Of a stretch of 43,985 nt of DNA, positions 24,753-32,099 are shown in pieces. Origin of the DNA: JBIICS01 sp044238735 (GTDB taxonomy: Bacteria > Bacteroidota > Bacteroidia > UBA4408); the NCBI GenBank assembly GCA_044238735.1, contig JBIICS010000006.1, forward strand, positions 1-43,985. Reading direction: 5' to 3'. Under the pieces are notes generated by a model that did no database searches, was not told the origin of the DNA, and saw nothing but the letters and a program-made list of their open reading frames with translations. Made by a program: the position numbers and the translations under genes. The stretch's first letter is position 1. Each line of letters begins with the position of its first letter.

Positions 24753-25700
24753 ATGAAGAGAATACTATTTTTTGGATTTTTTGCTTTAACTATTTCATTG
24801 CTTAATGCTCAGGATAGAACAGACTCTAAGGAATCTTTAGAAGGTGCTTCTACGTTACAAAAAAATATGGTTGAAAACCCTAACGATACCGGTTGGTTTG
24901 TTGGAGGAAACATGGCACTTAACTTTTCGCAAGTACAACTCAATAATTGGATTTCGGGTGGACAAAACTCTATATCGGCCACTGCTTTTGCAAATTTATT
25001 TGCCAATTACCACAATGGTAAAACAAGCTGGGACAACTCATTAAACCTGGGATACGGACAAATGAAACAAGATAAAAACGACTTCTTTAAAACAGATGAT
25101 AAAATTGACTTTGTTTCTAAATATGGAAGAACTGCTTTTGGTAACTGGAATTATTCGGGCTTGTTTAATTTTAGATCGCAATTTGATGTAGGTTATAAAT
25201 CTCCAACCGAGAAAACGGTTGTTTCCAGATTCCTTGCTCCCGCCTACATAATTGGAGCAATAGGTATGGACTATAAGCCAAACCAATTTGTATCGGCGTT
25301 TATATCTCCAATTACCAGTAAAAATACCATTGTAAGAGATACTGTATTAAGCAATGCTGGAGCATACGGTGTAGAATCCGGACAAGTTATCCGTTACGAA
25401 ATGGGAGGATTTATCAGATTGTTTTTCCAGAAAGACGTGGTTAAGAATGTAAATTTAATGAGCACTGTAGACTTATTCAGCAATTACCTTCATAATCCAC
25501 AAAATATAGACGTTAACTGGCAGGTGCTTATTAACATGAAAGTAAATAAATTTCTTTCGGCTAGTATAACTACCCATATTATTTATGATGATGATATCAT
25601 GATTCCATTAGATCGAAACGAAGACGGAATAACTGAAGGGAAAGGTCCGCGAACACAGTTTAAAGAAGTTTTAGGTGTAGGTTTATCGTATAAGTTTTAA
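24753..25700 (+). CDS. DUF3078 outer-membrane beta-barrel protein
   Basis: A 315-residue protein with a signal peptide (1-20, SLLNAQ). The region 'GWFVGGNMALNFSQVQLNNWISGGQNSISATAFANLFANY' is the DUF3078 signature; alternating aromatic and polar strands follow ('SWDNSLNLGYG', 'FNFRSQFDVGY') and it ends 'EVLGVGLSYKF', an outer-membrane barrel terminus with a C-terminal Phe. Function unknown. Close coupling with mscL could be incidental. Confidence 0.88.
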   Translation: MKRILFFGFFALTISLLNAQDRTDSKESLEGASTLQKNMVENPNDTGWFVGGNMALNFSQVQLNNWISGGQNSISATAFANLFANYHNGKTSWDNSLNLGYGQMKQDKNDFFKTDDKIDFVSKYGRTAFGNWNYSGLFNFRSQFDVGYKSPTEKTVVSRFLAPAYIIGAIGMDYKPNQFVSAFISPITSKNTIVRDTVLSNAGAYGVESGQVIRYEMGGFIRLFFQKDVVKNVNLMSTVDLFSNYLHNPQNIDVNWQVLINMKVNKFLSASITTHIIYDDDIMIPLDRNEDGITEGKGPRTQFKEVLGVGLSYKF

Positions 25701-25741
25701 GTTTAGTAAGAGTTTAGTCTGAATAGAGAAAAAACCTCTTA

Positions 25742-26797
25742 TTATTCTATTTCCATCTCATTAAACTTAGAATAACCCCTCCACTTTTCAATTCCTTTTT
25801 GCATATCGTTAGGCAAATCCGAATCAAAGAAAATCCATTCGCCTGTGCTTGGATGCGTAAAACCCAACGACTTGGCATGCAAGCCGATTCTAGGAAGTAA
25901 TTCAAAACAATTATTTACAAACTGTTTGTATTTGGCAAAGGTAGTTCCTTTTAAAATTTCGTCGCCACCGTATTCGTTATCATTAAATAAGGTATGACCA
26001 ATATATTTAAGATGTACTCGAATTTGATGTGTTCTTCCCGTTTCCAGTTTACATTCAATCAAAGTAACATAGCCAAAACGTTCAATTACTTTATAATGAG
26101 TAACTGCATGTTTTCCATAATCGCCATTGGGAAATACGGTAAATACTTTCCGGTTTTTTAAATCTCTACCAATATGTCCGGTAATAGTTCCTTCATCATC
26201 CTGCACATTTCCCCAAACCAAAGCCACATACTTTCTATCAATTGTACGATCGAAAAACTGCTTGGCTAATTTAGTCATAGCCATATCGTTTTTAGCGAGC
26301 ACCATAATACCCGATGTGTTTTTATCTAAACGGTGCACTAATCCCGGACGTGGTGCTTCCTGATTGGGCAAAGTAGGTAAATTATTAAAATGATACAGTA
26401 ATGCATTAACCAATGTTCCACTGTAATTACCAAAACCCGGATGCACCACCATATTGGGTTGTTTATTGATGATAATAACATCCGCATCTTCGTAAACAAT
26501 TTTTAAAGGAATATTCTCGGGTTTTAATTCCTTATCGCGAGGTGGATGAGCAAAAACAACGCTGATTACATCAAACGGTTTTACTCGGTAATTAGATTTA
26601 ACCGGCTTATCGTTTACCAGTATATTTCCAGCATCGGCAGCAGTTTGGATTTTATTTCGGGAAGAATTAACTATTTTCTCTTTTAAGAATTTGTCGATAC
26701 GCAATAGAGCCTGCCCCTTATCTACCACTATTCGCAAGTGTTCAAACAACTCACTTTCCGTATCGTTCTCTAATTCTATTTCGTCGTTTTCTTCCAA
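25742..26797 (-). CDS. rluD: RluD-family 23S rRNA pseudouridine synthase
   Basis: A 351-residue RluA-family enzyme. An N-terminal acidic tail (1-20) precedes an S4 RNA-binding domain (about 32-88, 'RIDKFLKEKIVNSSRNKIQTAADAGNILVNDKPVKSNYRV' over its length) and the catalytic domain with 'HRLDKNTSGIMVLAK', catalytic Asp158 in HRLDKNTSG (155-163). 'CKLETGRTHQIRVHL' and 'HAKSLGFTHPSTG' complete the signature. E. coli RluD makes pseudouridines in helix 69. The start appears to be TTG (26795-26797): the frame is closed by an upstream TAG and has no ATG or GTG before it. Confidence 0.93.
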   Translation of the reverse strand: MEENDEIELENDTESELFEHLRIVVDKGQALLRIDKFLKEKIVNSSRNKIQTAADAGNILVNDKPVKSNYRVKPFDVISVVFAHPPRDKELKPENIPLKIVYEDADVIIINKQPNMVVHPGFGNYSGTLVNALLYHFNNLPTLPNQEAPRPGLVHRLDKNTSGIMVLAKNDMAMTKLAKQFFDRTIDRKYVALVWGNVQDDEGTITGHIGRDLKNRKVFTVFPNGDYGKHAVTHYKVIERFGYVTLIECKLETGRTHQIRVHLKYIGHTLFNDNEYGGDEILKGTTFAKYKQFVNNCFELLPRIGLHAKSLGFTHPSTGEWIFFDSDLPNDMQKGIEKWRGYSKFNEMEIE

Positions 26798-26868
26798 TTG
26801 GTAATTTTTAATTTCATGTTTTAAAGACTGCTATTAGAAATAATAAATCTTTAAATTTTGAAAATTAA

Positions 26869-27318
26869 TTATTCCTCATTAAATCGTTCCAAATTAATTC
26901 CCTCTTCTTCAGCCGGGCATATAAGCATTGCCGCTTGAGGAGCTTTAATAAGCAGGCATTCCGGATAATCAATTTCCTCTATAACGGGATCCTCTATAAA
27001 CGAAATACCAGGAACATTAACTATACCTTTCCACCATTCTGTTTCGGAGCAATCTATACTTTTAATAGAAATTTTTCCTTTAAAATTTTCTGCTATCTGT
27101 TTAGATAATTCGAGAATATTATCATCCACAATTTCAATTAATCCACTATCCTCATTTCGTTTAAAAATAATCTTTTCATCTTCATGAAAAAACAACTCAA
27201 TCCACTCAATAAAATAGTACTGATTATTTTCATCGGCATTATTGTACCAGTAATGATGAACAATACCGGTGATTATCGGATTTTCTTTGCTTAATATTTT
27301 GGAGTAACGATTATTCAC
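26869..27318 (-). CDS. unknown acidic cytosolic protein coupled to the dehydrogenase
   Basis: A 149-residue protein I do not recognise. It is acidic (many Glu and Asp), has no signal or membrane segment, and contains 'HHYWYNNADENNQYYFIEWIELFF' near the start and a final 'PECLLIKAPQAAMLICPAEEEGINLE'. The start is GTG (27316-27318), forming a TAGTG one-base overlap with the dehydrogenase stop, so it is translationally coupled to that gene and may act with it; this is inference from position only. Confidence 0.62.
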   Translation of the reverse strand: MNNRYSKILSKENPIITGIVHHYWYNNADENNQYYFIEWIELFFHEDEKIIFKRNEDSGLIEIVDDNILELSKQIAENFKGKISIKSIDCSETEWWKGIVNVPGISFIEDPVIEEIDYPECLLIKAPQAAMLICPAEEEGINLERFNEE

Positions 27319-28544
27319 TACAATAATTGTTTTAGGGCAATTTCGAATGCGCTCTTAGCAATTAATTTCTTTGTAGGATTAATAGAATAAACATCTTTAA
27401 GGGCATTGTAAATAACTTGAGAGGCATCTTCAAATATAGCTTTATCACTTACCTCAATGTTTGACTGCATTAAATAACCAAAAACTCTCGCCATACCACA
27501 ATTTGCAATAAAATCAGGAATTAATGAAATATGATTATCGGTAAACTCACCTATTGGACCAAAGAAAATTTCCTTATCAGCAAATGGAACATTTGCTCCA
27601 CACGAAACTGTTTTTAATCCAGCATCAATAAGCGATTTAATTTGTTCCTGAGTAATTAAACGGGATGCAGCTGCCGGAATAAATATATCGGCAGGTGTAT
27701 TCCAAATTCGTTTATTCATTTCGTCTGAACTTAACAAATCAGGTGCAGTTAACGTATTTCCCTTTCTATTTAAAAACAATGAACGAATCTCATCAAAACT
27801 AAATCCAGATTCATTTATCAACCCCCCTACCCTGTCTACAATTCCTACTATTGAGGCCCCGTTTTGTGCAAGATAATATCCTGCGGCAGCGGCAACATTA
27901 CCCCAACCTTGAATAATTACTTTTTTTCCTCTTAATTCTTCACCATGAAGAGAATAAAAATGACGAACAGATTCACTAACTCCCCAACCGGTAATCATAT
28001 CGGCTACAACAAGCTTCCGGCTTGGGTCGGGGGAATAGCTGGGGTCTTCAATTACTTTAGAAACACCCTGGCGTAACTGCCCAATTTTATGTATTTTTTC
28101 ATTATCCCGAGGGTTAAAATGTCCATTTACAACACCCTCCTGTGGGTGCCACAAGCCGTAATCTTCGGTAATAGGAATCACCTCATGAATTTCGTCAACA
28201 TTTAAGTCGCCTCCGGTACCATAATAATTTTTTAATAATGGCATTACCGCTTTAAACCATCTACGCAGAACATCGGGTTTACGCGGATCGGCCGGATCGA
28301 AGTTTATACCTGATTTTGCACCCCCTATTGCGGGGCCGGATATCGTAAATTTAACCTCCATTGTTTTAGCCAAACTTTCTACTTCGCGTTTATCTAACCC
28401 TTTGCGCATACGCGTTCCCCCACCTGCAGCTCCACCTCGTAGCGAATTAATTACAACCCATCCCTCAGCGTCCGTTTCACTATCCTTCCATTCAAAAACT
28501 ATTTCGGGACGTTTTTCTTCATATTTTTTTAATAAATCTTTCAT
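27318..28544 (-). CDS. Glu/Leu/Phe/Val-type amino acid dehydrogenase
   Basis: A 408-residue NAD(P)-dependent enzyme that oxidatively deaminates an amino acid. The substrate domain has 'GGAAGGGTRMRKGLD', Lys77 in 'GPAIGGAKSGINFDP' and catalytic Asp113 in 'TGGDLNVDEI'; the Rossmann domain has 'VIIQGWGNVAAAAGYYLAQNGA' with GxGNV at 213-217 and Asp in 'GIVDRVGG', suggesting NAD preference. The variant Lys motif (usually GGGKGG or GGGKTVI) and long insert at 135-160 set it apart from textbook glutamate and leucine dehydrogenases, so the substrate is uncertain. Followed by the coupled unknown gene. Confidence 0.85.
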   Translation of the reverse strand: MKDLLKKYEEKRPEIVFEWKDSETDAEGWVVINSLRGGAAGGGTRMRKGLDKREVESLAKTMEVKFTISGPAIGGAKSGINFDPADPRKPDVLRRWFKAVMPLLKNYYGTGGDLNVDEIHEVIPITEDYGLWHPQEGVVNGHFNPRDNEKIHKIGQLRQGVSKVIEDPSYSPDPSRKLVVADMITGWGVSESVRHFYSLHGEELRGKKVIIQGWGNVAAAAGYYLAQNGASIVGIVDRVGGLINESGFSFDEIRSLFLNRKGNTLTAPDLLSSDEMNKRIWNTPADIFIPAAASRLITQEQIKSLIDAGLKTVSCGANVPFADKEIFFGPIGEFTDNHISLIPDFIANCGMARVFGYLMQSNIEVSDKAIFEDASQVIYNALKDVYSINPTKKLIAKSAFEIALKQLL

Positions 28545-28719
28545 TTTTACAGAGAATAAATTTTACGTTTTAAAGTGAAAAACTAAAATATATTTATTTT
28601 TTGATAAAACCTTTTAATTTCGACTAATTAATCCAATTTTAAATGCAAAAAATATTTTTCATTCAATTTAATAAAGCATTAAAAATTTGTATAATTGTAG
28701 CAGAAACCAAGCTTACAAC
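28545..28719. promoter_or_regulatory. divergent promoter region between the dehydrogenase and the small basic/acidic protein
   Basis: A 175-bp AT-rich spacer. For the plus-strand gene, TATAATTG (28690-28697) is a one-mismatch -7 box 22 bases before its ATG. On the minus strand no clear match was found; a TAAAATTTA stretch near 28563 is the best candidate. Confidence 0.45.
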
Positions 28720-28941
28720 ATGAAGAAAACATCTACCCCTTCTAAGGCCGGTGCATCAAAAAAAGCTGCCCCTGCAAAAAAAGTCGTAAAGAAATCTGCA
28801 TCAAAAGGTACAGCAAAAAAAAGTACCCTAAACTCTTCCTCTAAATCAACAGATGATGAGGATTTGTTTGATGATGAAATGGGCTTAGACATCGATTCGG
28901 GTTATGACTCATACGATGATGATGACGATGATGATTTCTAA
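28720..28941 (+). CDS. small charge-segregated protein (basic N-terminus, acidic tail)
   Basis: A 73-residue low-complexity protein. Residues 1-43 are Lys/Ser/Ala/Thr-rich ('KKAAPAKKVVKKSASKG'), similar in style to H1-like tails; 45-73 are acidic and end in a run of seven Asp plus Phe. No fold family is recognised. A nucleic-acid or chaperone-like role can only be guessed. I chose ATG 28720 over TTG 28687 because the promoter box falls inside the longer version. A terminator lies directly after the stop. Confidence 0.72.
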   Translation: MKKTSTPSKAGASKKAAPAKKVVKKSASKGTAKKSTLNSSSKSTDDEDLFDDEMGLDIDSGYDSYDDDDDDDF

Positions 28942-28947
28942 AAAACT

Positions 28948-28970
28948 ACCCCCTTCAAGCGGGTTTTTTT
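28948..28970 (+). terminator. Rho-independent terminator after the small charge-segregated protein
   Basis: ACCCCCT (28948-28954) pairs with AGCGGGT (28958-28964) with one C-C mismatch and a 3-nt loop, followed by seven T. It slightly overlaps the stop codon of convergent anmK (28969). Confidence 0.7.
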
Positions 28971-30033
28971 ATGGGCAATAAATAGCTCCCCCTATAGCAT
29001 TTTTTGAAGCACCCGTTACACTTTTTAAAGAATTGGGGGTTTGGTGAAAACGTAAAACACCTAAAAAGGCAAAAATAAGAGCCTCTTTAAACTCTATAAT
29101 TTTATTATCGGGTATCATAATCTGGGCAGATGTATATGCTTTAATTCGCTCAACCAAAAATATATTTTTAGCACCTCCGCCTGTTAAAAGCACCTTTACA
29201 GAAGCTTTACTTTTTATACATTTAGCAATTTGAATTGCACAATGCTCTGTATAGGTTGCCAATAAATCTGGAATAGCATATTTCTTATGTTCAATTAAAG
29301 GAAAAATATTTTTTACAACCCATTCTTTTCCGAGTGATTTTGGAGGAGCTTGATTAAAATAGCGAATACTGTTCAATCTTTTTAATAAAGGCTCTATAAC
29401 TGAACCTTTTCGGGAAAGCTTTCCACCCTTATCATATTCTAAATTTAGTTGGGAGCACAGATAATTTAGTATCAAATTTACACAACAAATATCGTAGGCA
29501 GTCGACTGTTTATTTTGAACATAACTTATGTTTGCAAATCCCCCAATATTGATGCAATAATCATACTCACTAAAAAGATATCTATCTCCAATTGGAACTA
29601 ACGGAGCGCCCTGACCGCCATATGCCACATCAGAAGTTCTAAAATCGCAGATGGTTTTTATACCCGTAGTTGCCGCTATTACTGCACCATTTGCAATTTG
29701 ATATGTTAAAGACTTTGCAGGCTGATGAAAAACGGTATGACCATGGCTGCAAATAAAATCGGGCTTGGATTTTCCCTTTAAGAAATGATTACAATAATTG
29801 CCAAAAAGTTTAGCCAACTTATTGCTTAATAACAACAAATTAACGGCTGACAAGTGTTCCGCATTTCTTAATTCTGTTCTTAATTCTACTGAATAGGGAT
29901 AAGTTTTGGCTGACTTTATTTTGTACACCCATTTATTTTCAATTAGTTCAAAATCGCATAACACAATATCCAAACCATCAACTGATGTGCCCGACATTAA
30001 ACCCAATACTCTTATTTTTTTCTTATTAACCAT
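28969..30033 (-). CDS. anmK: anhydro-N-acetylmuramic acid kinase
   Basis: A 354-residue sugar kinase of the actin-like ATPase fold that opens and phosphorylates 1,6-anhydro-MurNAc to MurNAc-6-phosphate in wall recycling. Signature 'LGLMSGTSVDGLDIVLCDF' at the N-terminus (phosphate loop), 'CSHGHTVFHQP', 'CDFRTSDVAYGGQGAPLVPIGD' with the catalytic Asp, 'YCINIGGFANISY' and 'VLLTGGGAKNIFLVERI'. Normal length. It is transcribed toward the small protein gene and is separated from the upstream His-rich gene by a strong terminator. Confidence 0.95.
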   Translation of the reverse strand: MVNKKKIRVLGLMSGTSVDGLDIVLCDFELIENKWVYKIKSAKTYPYSVELRTELRNAEHLSAVNLLLLSNKLAKLFGNYCNHFLKGKSKPDFICSHGHTVFHQPAKSLTYQIANGAVIAATTGIKTICDFRTSDVAYGGQGAPLVPIGDRYLFSEYDYCINIGGFANISYVQNKQSTAYDICCVNLILNYLCSQLNLEYDKGGKLSRKGSVIEPLLKRLNSIRYFNQAPPKSLGKEWVVKNIFPLIEHKKYAIPDLLATYTEHCAIQIAKCIKSKASVKVLLTGGGAKNIFLVERIKAYTSAQIMIPDNKIIEFKEALIFAFLGVLRFHQTPNSLKSVTGASKNAIGGAIYCP

Positions 30034-30039
30034 AATTAA

Positions 30040-30069
30040 AAATAAAAAAACCTCTCCTTATGGAGAGGT
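30040..30069 (-). terminator. Rho-independent terminator of the His-rich protein gene
   Basis: An 8-bp perfect stem (30050-30057 with 30062-30069, arm ACCTCTCC) and TTAT loop; on the minus strand it is followed by a run of T (30043-30050 region). Confidence 0.85.
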
Positions 30070-30092
30070 CTCATTAAAAATGTAATTAACAA

Positions 30093-30482
30093 TTACATGT
30101 GTTTAGATAAAAATGTATAAAGATCTTTTCTTAATTCAGCAAATAACTTCTCAAAAAATAAGAAAGAGTCTTTTTCGTTATTATGATCAAGTAAATGAAT
30201 ATGATCTGCCGCCGGGTTATGGGCAACTTTATTTTTAATATACACCTCATGATCGCTGATATGATGTTTTAGAATATCTATTTCGTTGCGTTGAATAATT
30301 AAACGATTCTGAAAAGAATCAATCATTTTTAAAATCTTTGAAGAATTGTTTTTAGAGGCAATCTCCTCAATTCTTCGCTGGAAAATAATTATCTCCTCTT
30401 TGTAAAAATCTAAAGAATTTATCCATTCAGTATGGTCTTGATGAAGATCGTAAGCTTTTTGGGTTTTAAGTGTTGTTTCCAT
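30093..30482 (-). CDS. His-rich coiled-coil protein of unknown function
   Basis: A 129-residue soluble protein that is mainly helical: heptad-like pattern from about 22 to 85 ('LDFYKEEIIIFQRRIEEIA', 'QNRLIIQRNEIDILKHHI') and several His (for example 'LHQDHTEW', 'HHISDHEV', 'DHIHLLDHNNEKD'). The His and Asp content and helices recall four-helix metal-binding proteins, but no hemerythrin motif is present. Similar uncharacterised proteins ending in 'F(L/K)SK(W/H)M' are, from memory, common in Bacteroidota. A TGAT-N4-ATCA site lies upstream (30560-30571), about 80 bp from the ATG, shared with the divergent TerB-like gene. Confidence 0.7.
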   Translation of the reverse strand: METTLKTQKAYDLHQDHTEWINSLDFYKEEIIIFQRRIEEIASKNNSSKILKMIDSFQNRLIIQRNEIDILKHHISDHEVYIKNKVAHNPAADHIHLLDHNNEKDSFLFFEKLFAELRKDLYTFLSKHM

Positions 30483-30557
30483 TTTTTAAATTTTAATATT
30501 ATGAATCAAAAGTGCAAACAGTTTTGATAAGATAAAATGTAAAAGATCATTAGAATA

Positions 30558-30573
30558 GGTGATTGATATCACC
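30558..30573. promoter_or_regulatory. CRP/FNR-type palindromic operator, site 1
   Basis: GGTGAT-TGAT-ATCACC, a perfect 6-bp dyad. It contains the FNR-like core TGAT-N4-ATCA (30560-30571) and also the CRP-like core GTGA-N6-TCAC. It lies between the divergent His-rich and TerB-like genes. If the plus-strand -7 box is TATCTTCA (30594-30601), the dyad centre is near -41.5, the class II activator position. Confidence 0.55.
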
Positions 30574-30634
30574 TTGGTTTATTTAAATTGTGTTATCTTC
30601 AAAAATAATTTAACCGGTAATTCACAATTATAAA

Positions 30635-31027
30635 ATGACACCTCTCCAAAGTTTATATTTTGCATTAGGCGAGATTGCCTATGCCATTGCCAAAAGTGAT
30701 GGGGAAATACAAAAGGAAGAACTCACTAAACTTCATACCATTTTAGAGGAAGAATTAAACAAATACCCAAATGAAATCACTACCACAGAAATAATTTTTG
30801 AGATACTTAAACGAGGAAATCAAAGTCCTTCCATAATGTTTAAAAGAGGAATCAATGAAATAAAACTTAATGCCTCTTTTTTTAATGATGAGTTACGACA
30901 ACATTTTATAAATGTAATCCAGAAGGTTGCTGAAGCCTTTCCCCCTATTACCCCAGAAGAAATGAATTACCTTATAAAATTTAATAAAACCCTTGCGGGT
31001 ATAAAAACTACTCACTTTAATAAATAA
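30635..31027 (+). CDS. TerB-like protein
   Basis: A 130-residue helical protein. The N-terminus 'LYFALGEIAYAIAKSDGEIQKEELTKL' carries the acidic metal-binding turn (Asp-Gly-Glu-Ile-x6-E) typical of the TerB family linked to tellurite resistance and stress responses; the second half has 'AEAFPPITPEEMNYLIKF', a matching EF-like helix pair. No other ter genes are nearby, so tellurite resistance should not be assumed. The divergent operator (site 1) suggests stress or redox control. Confidence 0.72.
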   Translation: MTPLQSLYFALGEIAYAIAKSDGEIQKEELTKLHTILEEELNKYPNEITTTEIIFEILKRGNQSPSIMFKRGINEIKLNASFFNDELRQHFINVIQKVAEAFPPITPEEMNYLIKFNKTLAGIKTTHFNK

Positions 31028-31059
31028 ACAGGCTTTAGCTTTATTATTAAATAATTCTC

Positions 31060-31233
31060 TTATTCAGATTGTAAATCAACAATAAATACAATTATTACTC
31101 CAATAATTACAGATAAAAAACCAGCCAGCATTTGAGCTGAATTTTTTACGTCGATATCAAAATAGGAATATTTAGCAGGTAACGCCAACATGGCGATTGT
31201 AATTAATGCGATAATTAGATTTGTCTTTTTCAT
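31060..31233 (-). CDS. small membrane protein
   Basis: A 57-residue hydrophobic protein: 'KKTNLIIALITIAMLALPA' is a signal-like or first membrane segment, and 'MLAGFLSVIIGVIIVFIVD' is a second near the C-terminus. Orphan; no family recognised. ATG 31231-31233 is preferred over a TTG at 31257. Two TGAT-N4-ATCA sites lie 53-87 bp upstream, so it is likely part of the same small regulon as its neighbours. Confidence 0.62.
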   Translation of the reverse strand: MKKTNLIIALITIAMLALPAKYSYFDIDVKNSAQMLAGFLSVIIGVIIVFIVDLQSE

Positions 31234-31285
31234 GATGTTTAAATTTTGATTGAACAAATTTTATTCTTTAAAACTCAACTTACCA

Positions 31286-31297
31286 TGATAATGATCA
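31286..31297. promoter_or_regulatory. FNR-type site 2 (TGAT-N4-ATCA)
   Basis: TGAT-AATG-ATCA upstream of the small membrane protein gene. If the transcript starts near 31250 (possible box AAAATTTG close to 31258 on the minus strand), the site is centred near -41.5. Confidence 0.5.
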
Positions 31298-31308
31298 GTA
31301 TACCGATA

Positions 31309-31320
31309 TGATCTTAATCA
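31309..31320. promoter_or_regulatory. FNR-type site 3 (TGAT-N4-ATCA)
   Basis: TGAT-CTTA-ATCA, centred 23 bp (about two helical turns) from site 2, so two dimers could bind on the same DNA face. Confidence 0.5.
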
Positions 31321-31445
31321 GTTTAAAAAAATGTTAAATTGCCATATTACACCTTTACATTAATAAACCACAATCAGCTGATATCATGAATATTAGTCAT
31401 CAACAATTAGAAACTTAAGAAACTTTTTACAGGCAAATAGTTTCC

Positions 31446-31469
31446 AATGTATTTATATTTTGATACATT
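31446..31469. promoter_or_regulatory. candidate TetR operator of the efflux locus
   Basis: Inverted arms AATGTAT (31446-31452) and ATACATT (31463-31469) with a 10-bp spacer. The right arm overlaps the -7 box of the tetR-type gene, an arrangement suited to autorepression of the whole efflux run. Confidence 0.55.
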
Positions 31470-31471
31470 TG
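31464..31471 (+). promoter_or_regulatory. -7 promoter box of the efflux operon
   Basis: TACATTTG, an exact TAnnTTTG match, ends ten bases before the ATG at 31482. Leader is predicted to be very short. Confidence 0.65.
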
Positions 31472-31481
31472 CGCACGCTAA

Positions 31482-32099
31482 ATGGAAGAAAAAAAATCTG
31501 GTATATTAGAAAAAGCATCCGCCTTGTTTATGAAATTTGGCTTTAAGAGTCTGACCATGGACGACGTTGCCAGAGAGCTGGGTATATCTAAAAAAACATT
31601 GTACTTCTATTTCGAGGATAAAAATGATTTAGTAAAACAAGCCGTTATTTCACATCTAAACAAAAACCAGGAAATTGTATTAAGTTTTTGTAACGGGGCC
31701 AATAATGCCATTCAAGAGGTACAACAATTGATGCAATGTGTAAATGTTCAAATGAAAGATACGCATCCCTCCGTAATTTTCGATCTTCAAAAATATCATC
31801 CTGATGCCTACGAACTTTTTAAGGAACATAAATTCACATTCATATTAGACACCATTAAATCAAATATAAGCAGAGGACAACAGGAGGGCTTGTACAAAAC
31901 CAATATGAATGGTGAAATAATTGCCCGTATTTATGTTGCCCGAATCGATTTGCTTTTTAATCCGGAAGTTTTTCCAAGAGAACAATTTCAATTTACAGAC
32001 ATATACACTGAAATGATGAAATATCATTTATATGCGCTGGCTACCAAAAAAGGAAATAAATTATTAGACAAAATTTTTAATACCCCCCTTAACATATGA
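31482..32099 (+). CDS. TetR/AcrR family regulator
   Basis: A 205-residue repressor-type protein. The N-terminal helix-turn-helix (about 8-52) reads 'ILEKASALFMKFGFKSLTMDDVARELGISKKTLYFYFEDKNDLV' over its length, the classical TetR pattern; the C-terminal ligand domain (60-205) is helical and variable. It is the first gene of the efflux locus and its stop overlaps the TolC start (ATGA). It most likely represses this operon through the dyad at 31446-31469 and is released by a pump substrate; both are inference. Confidence 0.9.
   Translation: MEEKKSGILEKASALFMKFGFKSLTMDDVARELGISKKTLYFYFEDKNDLVKQAVISHLNKNQEIVLSFCNGANNAIQEVQQLMQCVNVQMKDTHPSVIFDLQKYHPDAYELFKEHKFTFILDTIKSNISRGQQEGLYKTNMNGEIIARIYVARIDLLFNPEVFPREQFQFTDIYTEMMKYHLYALATKKGNKLLDKIFNTPLNI

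Noticed and set aside
31373..31386. Fourth FNR-type site (ATCAGCTGAT and TGATATCA)
   Set aside because: These are overlapping palindromes but the half-sites do not have the 4-bp spacing of the three reported sites, so they were not counted.
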